The notes below the pieces were generated by a model, which saw nothing but the letters and a program-made list of their open reading frames with translations, did no database searches and was not told where the DNA came from. 6,747 nucleotides of DNA from Pseudomonadota bacterium (GTDB lineage: Bacteria; Pseudomonadota; Gammaproteobacteria; Burkholderiales; SG8-41), in the NCBI GenBank assembly GCA_023431245.1, contig JAEYXO010000102.1:1-6747 (forward strand), given 5' to 3'. Shown here piece after piece: positions 1 through 5,539 of this stretch (positions within the stretch are counted from its first letter, which is position 1; each line of letters opens with the position of its first letter). Both the position numbers and the translations under genes were made by a program.

Positions 1-317
1 CGCCGCTGCCTCCCCTGACCAAGCCGCGGGTCAGCCGGCAGTTGCGCCACTTCCCGATCACGCCGGAAGTCGGCATCCAGACCGATGAACGCGGAAACTA
101 CCGCTTGCTCTCGATCGTTGCAGGCGATCGCCCGGGGCTGCTGTCCCGCATTTCCCGCACGCTGACCGCGTTCGACATCAACCTGCACTCCGCAAAAATC
201 AACACCCTGGGCGCACGCGCGGAGGACACGTTTGTCGTCAGCGGTGCGGCGCTGAACAACCCGAAAACCGCGGTGCGTTTCGAAGGCGAGCTGCTGGAAC
301 AGCTGCGCATCCGTTAA
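1..317 (+). CDS. glnD: [Protein-PII] uridylyltransferase / uridylyl-removing enzyme, C-terminal fragment
   Basis: This is the 3' end of glnD. The reading frame is already open at base 3 and ends at TAA 315-317, giving 104 visible residues; the start lies outside the window. GlnD adds UMP to PII proteins (GlnB/GlnK) under nitrogen limitation and removes it when glutamine is high. Only the last part is seen: a linker with 'RHFPITPEV', then the second of the two C-terminal ACT domains, with 'AGDRPGLLSRISRTL' (turn plus first helix), 'INLHSAKINTLG' and 'AEDTFVVSG'. ACT domains in GlnD bind glutamine and switch the two activities. The linker and the 'ERVEDTF'-type strand are typical of beta- and gammaproteobacterial GlnD. 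The gene converges on def with 10 bases between the stop codons. The nucleotidyltransferase and HD domains are not visible, but the identification is secure from the tail alone. Confidence 0.93.
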   Translation, partial: PLPPLTKPRVSRQLRHFPITPEVGIQTDERGNYRLLSIVAGDRPGLLSRISRTLTAFDINLHSAKINTLGARAEDTFVVSGAALNNPKTAVRFEGELLEQLRIR

Positions 318-327
318 CTCTTGGCAA

Positions 328-861
328 TCAGCCGTCTTCCGGGGGGCGATCCGGAAACAGCACTTCCGTAAAGCCGAAATTGCGCAAGTCACGGACACGC
401 ATCGGATAGAGCACGCCATCAAGATGGTCGCATTCATGCTGCACCACGCGCGCATGGAAACCATGCACGGTGCGCTCAAAAAATGCACCCTGCGCGTCGA
501 AGCCGGAGTAATGCAGGCGCAGGCGGCGAGGCACCAGTCCGCGCATGCCTGGCACCGACAGGCAGCCCTCCCAGCCCTCTTCCAGTTCGTCACCAAGCAG
601 CGTGATCTGCGGATTGATCAGCACGGTCTGCGGCACCGGCTCCGCATCCGGATACCGCGGATTCGCGGCGATGCCGAAAATCACCACGCGCAGGCCCACA
701 CCGATCTGCGGTGCCGCAAGCCCCGCGCCGTCCAGCGCGCGCATGGTGTCTTCCATGTCGGTTATCAGCGCCAGCAGCTCCGGCGTTCCGAAACGCTCCA
801 CAGGGCGCGCGATTTCGAGCAGGCGCGGATCCCCCATGCGCAGCACCTCCCTAACCGCCAT
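328..861 (-). CDS. def: Peptide deformylase
   Basis: The 177-residue protein removes the formyl group from the N-terminal fMet of nascent proteins in the cytosol. All three family motifs are present: GAGLAAPQ at residues 45-52, EGCLS at 98-102 and QHECDH at 141-146. Cys100, His142 and His146 would bind the metal and Glu143 would be the catalytic base. Length is normal for the family. I chose ATG at 861. A TTG four codons upstream (871-873) also opens the frame, but its only purine-rich stretch (GGGAG) touches it directly, whereas that stretch sits 12 bases from the ATG. The start overlaps the mtnP stop by 11 bases, so translation is probably coupled. It is the last gene of the - strand block. 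The primary def of most proteobacteria sits beside fmt; here fmt is absent, so this may be a second deformylase. Confidence 0.95.
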   Translation of the reverse strand: MAVREVLRMGDPRLLEIARPVERFGTPELLALITDMEDTMRALDGAGLAAPQIGVGLRVVIFGIAANPRYPDAEPVPQTVLINPQITLLGDELEEGWEGCLSVPGMRGLVPRRLRLHYSGFDAQGAFFERTVHGFHARVVQHECDHLDGVLYPMRVRDLRNFGFTEVLFPDRPPEDG

Positions 862-1603
862 GGCCGCCTGCAACTCCCGCCAGTATGATCGCCACCCGCT
901 TCATCGCCGCGTCTGAAACCGCCCTGATGTCTTCAAGGGAGATGCCCTCGCGGTTCCCGCCGATGCCGGCCGCGGCATTGACCACCACCGCCATCATTGC
1001 GTAGCAAAGCCCGAGTTCACGGGCCAGCACCGCTTCCGGCATGCCGGTCATGCCCACAATATCCGCACCGTCGCGCGCCATGCGGCGGATCTCGGCGGCC
1101 GTTTCCAGGCGCGGGCCCTGTGTTGCCCCGTAAACGCCGCCATCGCGCAGGCGCTCGCCTGCATCGGCGCCCGCCCTCAGCAGCCTGCTGCGCATCGTCT
1201 CGCAAAACGGCTGCGTGAAGTCGACATGGTCCAGTGGCTGCTCCACACCGTCGAAAAAGGTCGAAACGCGGCCATGGGTGTAATCGATGATCTGGTCCGG
1301 CACAACGAGCGAACCGGGCTCCAGGTTCCCCAGAAAGCCGCCGACGGTTGCGACAGCGACAACCTCGCGCACACCGCAATCATGCAAGGCACGGATGTTG
1401 GCGCGGTAGTTGATCCTGTGCGGTGCAATGACATGTCCGTCGCCATGCCGTGCAAGAAAAACCACTTCCCTGCCATGCAGCCTGCCAAAAGTCAGTGCCG
1501 CCGAAGGTTCACCGTAGGGCGTGGACAGGACTTCGCGGCGCACATCTTCGAGTTCCGCCATCCGGTTCAGTCCGCTGCCGCCGATGATGCCAAGAAGGGG
1601 CAT
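851..1603 (-). CDS. mtnP: Probable S-methyl-5'-thioinosine phosphorylase (MTAP/PNP family)
   Basis: The 250-residue protein belongs to the trimeric PNP/MTAP family, which cleaves nucleosides with phosphate to a free base and sugar-1-phosphate. Visible motifs are IGGSGL at 7-12 and RHGDGH at 52-57 (phosphate site), VATVGG at 84-89, and GMTGMPEAVLARELGLCYA at 184-202. Aligned by eye with human MTAP, the base-recognising Asp220 and Asp222 ('TDYD') correspond to Asn209 and Ala211 ('VNAAAG'). Loss of both acids, with Asn at the first, is what a 6-oxopurine enzyme would have, so methylthioinosine (giving hypoxanthine and methylthioribose-1-phosphate) is the likelier substrate; this is inference. 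The start ATG 1603 follows a GAGGG ten bases upstream, inside the end of hpt. The hpt stop is 6 bases away. Alternatives are MTAP or a general PNP. Confidence 0.88.
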   Translation of the reverse strand: MPLLGIIGGSGLNRMAELEDVRREVLSTPYGEPSAALTFGRLHGREVVFLARHGDGHVIAPHRINYRANIRALHDCGVREVVAVATVGGFLGNLEPGSLVVPDQIIDYTHGRVSTFFDGVEQPLDHVDFTQPFCETMRSRLLRAGADAGERLRDGGVYGATQGPRLETAAEIRRMARDGADIVGMTGMPEAVLARELGLCYAMMAVVVNAAAGIGGNREGISLEDIRAVSDAAMKRVAIILAGVAGGHGG

Positions 1604-1609
1604 GGCTGC

Positions 1610-2176
1610 TCAGCCCTCGCGCAGGGCGTAAACGGCGGGAAGGTTGCGCCATTCGCCGCGCACATCCATGCCAAAACCGAAGACATACCGGTCGGGAACG
1701 GTTACACCGACAAAATCCGCGGCAACCGGCCTGGCACGGGCCAGCCGCTTGTCGGCAAACACGGCGGTCAGCACTTCATCCGCACCGGCTGCCAGCAGCC
1801 TCTCGCGGATCGCAGCCAGGGTGCGCCCCTCGTCCAGTATGTCATCCAAAACCAGCACGACACGCCCGCGCACGCCTGCGGGCACATCGACCCGCCACTG
1901 GAGTTCGCCGCCACTGGTCGCCTCCCCGTAGCGGCTTGCATCCACATAATCAAAATCGAGGGGGAATGGCAGCATCGGCAACAGCTGTCCCGCAAACACC
2001 ACACCGCCCCGCATCACCGCCAGGACCAGAGGACGCCGGCGGGCAAGCGCCGCCGTGATGTCCCGCGACAGCCTGCCGAGCGCGGCCCGGACTTCGTCCG
2101 GCGCGATGATCAGCTCCGACCCCGGCGGCAGCGCCGGGCAGGCGGCGTCAGTATGTGAAGGTGACGACGTCGTCAT
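1610..2176 (-). CDS. hpt: Hypoxanthine(-guanine) phosphoribosyltransferase
   Basis: This enzyme transfers phosphoribose from PRPP to hypoxanthine or guanine, giving IMP or GMP. From ATG 2176 it is 188 residues. The PRPP-binding loop VLVLDDILDEGRTL lies at 107-120, the MRGG loop at 55-58, SRYGE at 81-85, the purine-contacting Lys at 143 and the C-terminal block GFGMDVRGEWRNLP at 167-180. The start is uncertain. ATG 2176 (29-base overlap with the upstream gene) has AGCAGG ending 6 bases before it. ATG 2197 (50-base overlap) has no Shine-Dalgarno-like sequence. No in-frame ATG or GTG follows before the conserved fold begins. It sits between a DsrE-like gene and mtnP. The pairing with mtnP suggests that hypoxanthine released by MtnP is recaptured here. 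Preference for hypoxanthine over guanine cannot be read from the sequence. Confidence 0.92.
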   Translation of the reverse strand: MTTSSPSHTDAACPALPPGSELIIAPDEVRAALGRLSRDITAALARRRPLVLAVMRGGVVFAGQLLPMLPFPLDFDYVDASRYGEATSGGELQWRVDVPAGVRGRVVLVLDDILDEGRTLAAIRERLLAAGADEVLTAVFADKRLARARPVAADFVGVTVPDRYVFGFGMDVRGEWRNLPAVYALREG

Positions 2177-2516
2177 CCATGGCCTGCTCAATGACATAAG
2201 CGCCGCCGACGGTTTCCGTGATTTCGGGAATCAGATCGTCGCCCCAGAGTTCGAGCGTCGGCGTACAGACCTTGAACTGAACGCCCGCCTCGTGGGCATC
2301 CTTGATGAAATCGTAGACGCTCTTCGGCGATCCTTCCTTGACGAACAGCTTCTCTGCAACACCCTTTTTTGCCAACTCTCCCGCCCGCGCGGTCAGTATG
2401 ACCTCCACCTCGTAGTCCATGGCCGCCGCCACAGTAGCCTGGAAAAAGGGCGCCCCCAGTTCCGGACCGTTGGATGGATCGGTATTGACCATGATGATCA
2501 TCAGTTTGTTAGCCAT
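2148..2516 (-). CDS. DsrE-family protein (possible sulfur-transfer protein)
   Basis: The 122-residue soluble protein starts MANKLMIIMVNTDP and has the look of the DsrE/DsrF-like fold. It has a hydrophobic first strand followed by a 'NTDP' turn, a 'LGAPFFQATVAAAMDYEVEVI' helix-strand region at 20-40, 'FIKDAHEAGVQFKVCTP' at 70-86, and an acidic tail. Cys84 is its only cysteine. It occupies the position of the active cysteine in sulfur-carrier members of the family, so reversible persulfide carriage is possible but unproven. No signal peptide or membrane segment is seen. ATG 2516 was chosen because GAGG lies 6 bases before it; an in-frame TTG at 2546 would only add ten residues rich in charged and polar side chains. 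The nearest family resemblance I can recall is DsrE3-type proteins of sulfur oxidisers. It follows galU after 70 bases and overlaps hpt. Confidence 0.85.
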   Translation of the reverse strand: MANKLMIIMVNTDPSNGPELGAPFFQATVAAAMDYEVEVILTARAGELAKKGVAEKLFVKEGSPKSVYDFIKDAHEAGVQFKVCTPTLELWGDDLIPEITETVGGAYVIEQAMDDDVVTFTY

Positions 2517-2522
2517 GTCGCG

Positions 2523-2526
2523 CCTC
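2523..2526 (-). promoter_or_regulatory. Ribosome binding site of the DsrE-family gene
   Basis: On the - strand this reads GAGG, six bases before ATG 2516. It is the clearest Shine-Dalgarno sequence near this gene and decides the start in favour of MANKL over the upstream in-frame TTG at 2546. Confidence 0.65.
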
Positions 2527-2546
2527 GCAGGATGGTTGTATGCCAA

Positions 2547-2572
2547 CGAATATTAGCATGCGATAATATTCG
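2547..2572. repeat. AT-rich perfect inverted repeat between galU and the DsrE-family gene
   Basis: The arms CGAATATTA (2547-2555) and TAATATTCG (2564-2572) are exact reverse complements with an 8-base spacer that itself contains the palindrome GCATGC. It lies in the 70-base gap after galU and is strikingly AT-rich against its GC-rich surroundings. No T-run follows the stem on the - strand (it continues TTGG), so it is not a standard intrinsic terminator. It could be an operator, an mRNA hairpin that stabilises or attenuates the transcript, or part of a promoter. Confidence 0.6.
2550..2558 (-). promoter_or_regulatory. Possible extended -10 promoter element for dsrE-hpt-mtnP-def
   Basis: On the - strand this reads TGCTAATAT, matching the extended -10 form TGnTAnnnT. 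It would place a transcription start near 2543, about 27 bases before the DsrE-family ATG. No convincing -35 is present 17 bases upstream (CCGACC), which an extended -10 may tolerate. It lies within the inverted repeat, so a protein binding that repeat could block it. This is pattern matching only, in the one gap of the block long enough for an internal promoter. Confidence 0.3.
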
Positions 2573-2586
2573 GGTCGGTGCCGGCT

Positions 2587-3480
2587 TCAGGCGGACCGCC
2601 GCAGGCGGCCACGCAGATAGCGGCGGAATGCGCCGCCGATTTCCGGATGTTTTTCCGCCAGTTCGACATTGGCTTCCAGATACCCGAGCTTGGTGCCGCA
2701 GTCATAACGCCTGCCCGAAAATTCGCAGGCCAGCACCCTCTCCTTCTGCTGCAGCCGCGCGATGGCATCGGTCAGCTGGATCTCCCCGCCGGCGCCCGCA
2801 CGGGAGCGCGACAGCTCGTCAAAGATGCCCGGCGTCAGGATGTAGCGTCCCACCACACCCAGCCGCGACGGGGCCTCGGCCGGCACCGGTTTTTCGACGA
2901 TGCCGCTGATCACATGTGGTGACTTCGAGCGCGGCGGCACCGCAACGACACCGTAACGCGAGGTGTCCCGCCGCGGCACCTGCTGCACGGCGATCACCGA
3001 TGCGCCACCGGCGCGATGCAGTTTCTCCATCTGGACGAGCGCGGGAACACGCGCATCGATCAGGTCATCCGCCAGCAGCACCGCAAACGGCTCATGCCCC
3101 ACCGCCGGCTGCGCGCACAGCACCGCATGCCCCAGTCCCAGGGGCTGCGTCTGGCGCTCAAACATGCAGCTGACGCCCTGCGGCAGGATGCCCCTGACCT
3201 CCGCCAGCAACTCCCTGCGGCCGTTTTTTTCCAGAGCCAGCTCCAGTTCCACGGCCTGGTCGAAATGGTCCTCTATCGCGCGTTTGCCGCGGCCGGTGAC
3301 AAAAATGAGTTCGGTCACCCCTGCGGCCACGGCCTCTTCCACCGCATACTGGATCAACGGCTTGTCGACCACCGGCAGCATTTCCTTGGGACTCGCCTTT
3401 GTCGCCGGCAGGAAACGGGTGCCGAGGCCGGCCACCGGAAAGACCGCTTTTCTTACGGATGCCCTGGATGTCTTTTTCAC
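2587..3480 (-). CDS. galU: UTP--glucose-1-phosphate uridylyltransferase
   Basis: GalU makes UDP-glucose from UTP and glucose-1-phosphate, feeding lipopolysaccharide, capsule and other glycan synthesis. The 297-residue length is typical. The nucleotide-binding start is FPVAGLGTRFLPATKASPKE at 14-33, followed by the uracil-side stretch PLGLGHAV at 113-120, the metal-site LLADDLID at 135-142, VEKP at 195-198, GEIQLTDAI at 232-240 and CGTKLGYLEA at 261-270 with Lys264 near the sugar phosphate. The C-terminus is basic (RRYLRGRLRRSA). ATG 3480 is 22 bases after the ligA stop, with a weak GGGG nine bases upstream. No in-frame start fits the conserved N-terminus better. The smc-zipA-ligA-galU order is one I associate with betaproteobacteria. 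Nothing in it looks broken or foreign. Confidence 0.96.
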   Translation of the reverse strand: MKKTSRASVRKAVFPVAGLGTRFLPATKASPKEMLPVVDKPLIQYAVEEAVAAGVTELIFVTGRGKRAIEDHFDQAVELELALEKNGRRELLAEVRGILPQGVSCMFERQTQPLGLGHAVLCAQPAVGHEPFAVLLADDLIDARVPALVQMEKLHRAGGASVIAVQQVPRRDTSRYGVVAVPPRSKSPHVISGIVEKPVPAEAPSRLGVVGRYILTPGIFDELSRSRAGAGGEIQLTDAIARLQQKERVLACEFSGRRYDCGTKLGYLEANVELAEKHPEIGGAFRRYLRGRLRRSA

Positions 3481-3502
3481 TGCTGATTACCCCAGTCTGT
3501 CG

Positions 3503-5539
3503 TCAAGCCTGCTGTTCGAGCAGCGCCAGCAGGCCTGCCTCGTCAATCACCGCCACACCCAGCATCTGCGCCTTGTCCAGCTTGCTGCCGGCTTCGTCGC
3601 CCGCGACCACATAATCCGTTTTTTTGGAGACACTGCCTGCAACCTTGCCGCCCCGGGCGAGTATCCGTTCCTTGGCCTCCTCGCGGCTGAGCGTCGGCAG
3701 CGTGCCGGTCAGCACGAAAGTCCTGCCCGCCAGGGGCAGACTCAGCGGACCTTTCGCTTCGCCCTCCGGCCAATTGACGCCCTGGTTCCGCAGTTCACTC
3801 ACGACTTCCCGGTTGTGCGGCTCACCGAAAAAACGGACGATGCTTGCGGCGACCACCGGGCCCACATCGGATACCTGCTGCAGCGCCGCCTCATCGGCAG
3901 CCATCAGCGCATCCAGGCTGCCGAAATGCCGTGCCAGATCGCGGGCAGTGGCCTCGCCGGTGTTGCGTATGCCCAGCGCATATATGAACCGCGGCAGCGT
4001 CGTCTGCCGGCTGCGGTCGATGGACTCGACCAGGTTCGAGGCGGATTTCTCCCCCATGCGGTCAAGCGCGGCGAGCGCACCACCGTCAAGGCGGTAGAGA
4101 TCCGCCGGACTCCTGACGAGGCCGCCGTCCACCAGTTGCTCGACGAGCCGTTCTCCCAGGCCCTCGATATTCATTGCGCGACGGGACGCAAAATGCAGCA
4201 GGGCCTGCTTGCGCTGGGCCGGGCAATACAGTCCGCCGGCACACCGGTGATCCTTCTCCTCTTCGTCCCTGACCACCGTCGAGCCGCACACCGGACATTG
4301 CCCCGGCATCGCGAATTCAACCGTGCCCGCAGGCCGCCGCTCCTCCACCACCGCGACGACCTGCGGAATGACATCACCGGCCCGGCGCACGATGACCGTG
4401 TCGCCGACACGCAGATCCAGGCTGCGCACGAAGCTTTCGTTATGCAGGGTCGCATTGCTGACCGTCACGCCGCCGACAAACACCGGATCCAGTTTCGCCA
4501 CCGGCGTCAGCTTGCCGGTCCTGCCGACCTGGATTTCGATTCCGCGCACCGCAGTCAACTCCTCCTGCGCAGGGAACTTGTGCGCGCAGGCCCAGCGCGG
4601 TTCACGGGACACAAAGCCCAGCGCGGCCTGCAGCTCCAGCGAATTCACCTTGTAGACCACGCCGTCGATGTCGAAGGGCAGGCTGTCGCGCAACGCAGCG
4701 ATCCGGCCGTGGAAGGCGATCAGGCCATCCGCACCCCGCGCCACCGTGCGCTCATCCGATACCGGAAAACCGAAGCCGGCAAGCGCATCGAGTATGCCCT
4801 TCTGGGTGGGCGGCAGCGTCCATCCGACGGTTTCACCGATGCCGTACGCGTAGAAGGACAGCGGGCGGTTCGCGGTCACCCTGGAGTCGAGCTGGCGGAC
4901 AAATCCCGCCGTGGCATTGCGCGGATTGACGAACACCTTCTGCCCTTCGGCCCGCTGGCGTTCGTTGAGCGTCTCGAAATCGTCGCGGCGCATGAAAATT
5001 TCGCCGCGCACCTCCAGCACCGCCGGAGGCGCATTGCCGCGCAGGCGCAGGGGCACGCTGCGGATGGTGCGGACATTGGGCGTGACATCCTCGCCAACCT
5101 CGCCGTCGCCTCTCGTGGCCGCCCGCTGCAGCACTCCCGCCTCGTAGCGGAGGCTGATCGCAATGCCGTCAAACTTCAGTTCGGCCGCATACTCGACGGG
5201 CGGCGCATCCGCATCCAGCTTCAATTCGCGCCGTATCCGGCCATCAAACGCGGTCGCGCCGCCGGGTCCGGAATCGGTTTCCGTGCGGATCGACAGCATC
5301 GGCAGCGCATGGCGAACTTCCGGCAGGTCTTCTCGGGGTGCACCGCCAACACGGCAGGTCGGGGAATCCGGCGCAGCCAGCTCGGGATGTTCGTTTTCCA
5401 GTTGCTGCAGCTCGCGGAACAGCCGGTCGTATTCGGCGTCAGGAACCAGCGGATTGTCGAGTTCGTAGTAACTGCGGCCATAACGCTCGATGTCCTCGCG
5501 CAGCCGCATCACGCGCTCGCGCAGCGACGCCGTGGTCAT
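3503..5539 (-). CDS. ligA: NAD-dependent DNA ligase
   Basis: LigA seals nicks at Okazaki junctions and in repair, using NAD+. The 678 residues cover the whole family architecture. Domain Ia at about 1-75 has the NMN-site residues Tyr24, Asp34, Tyr37 and Asp38. The adenylation domain has catalytic Lys122 in ELKFDG (120-125), VRGEIF at 177-182, NPRNATAG at 205-212 and DIDGVVYKVN at 290-299. Next come the OB fold (about 325-405), a zinc finger with Cys415, Cys418, Cys433 and Cys439, helix-hairpin-helix repeats (about 455-575) and a C-terminal BRCT domain (about 600-678). Residues 81-99 carry 'MLSIRTETD' and a few extra residues where E. coli has 'MLSLDN'. Its ATG overlaps the zipA stop as ATGA and has no Shine-Dalgarno, so it is probably translated by coupling to zipA. 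Confidence 0.97.
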   Translation of the reverse strand: MTTASLRERVMRLREDIERYGRSYYELDNPLVPDAEYDRLFRELQQLENEHPELAAPDSPTCRVGGAPREDLPEVRHALPMLSIRTETDSGPGGATAFDGRIRRELKLDADAPPVEYAAELKFDGIAISLRYEAGVLQRAATRGDGEVGEDVTPNVRTIRSVPLRLRGNAPPAVLEVRGEIFMRRDDFETLNERQRAEGQKVFVNPRNATAGFVRQLDSRVTANRPLSFYAYGIGETVGWTLPPTQKGILDALAGFGFPVSDERTVARGADGLIAFHGRIAALRDSLPFDIDGVVYKVNSLELQAALGFVSREPRWACAHKFPAQEELTAVRGIEIQVGRTGKLTPVAKLDPVFVGGVTVSNATLHNESFVRSLDLRVGDTVIVRRAGDVIPQVVAVVEERRPAGTVEFAMPGQCPVCGSTVVRDEEEKDHRCAGGLYCPAQRKQALLHFASRRAMNIEGLGERLVEQLVDGGLVRSPADLYRLDGGALAALDRMGEKSASNLVESIDRSRQTTLPRFIYALGIRNTGEATARDLARHFGSLDALMAADEAALQQVSDVGPVVAASIVRFFGEPHNREVVSELRNQGVNWPEGEAKGPLSLPLAGRTFVLTGTLPTLSREEAKERILARGGKVAGSVSKKTDYVVAGDEAGSKLDKAQMLGVAVIDEAGLLALLEQQA

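Noticed and set aside
871..873. TTG as the start of def
   Set aside because: Its only Shine-Dalgarno-like stretch abuts the codon directly, and the conserved deformylase N-terminus MAVREVLRMG begins at ATG 861.
1226..2158. A 310-codon open frame on the + strand, antisense to mtnP and hpt
   Set aside because: It has no domain-like pattern, and the opposite strand encodes two enzymes with intact active-site motifs.
2547..2572. Inverted repeat considered as the Rho-independent terminator of galU
   Set aside because: The stem is AT-rich and is followed by TTGG on the - strand, not a run of T. It is kept as a repeat or possible operator.
2055..2909. A 284-codon open frame on the + strand opposite hpt, the DsrE-family gene and galU
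   Set aside because: It crosses three - strand genes and the intergenic gap, has no plausible ribosome binding site tied to a conserved start, and its sequence resembles no known family.
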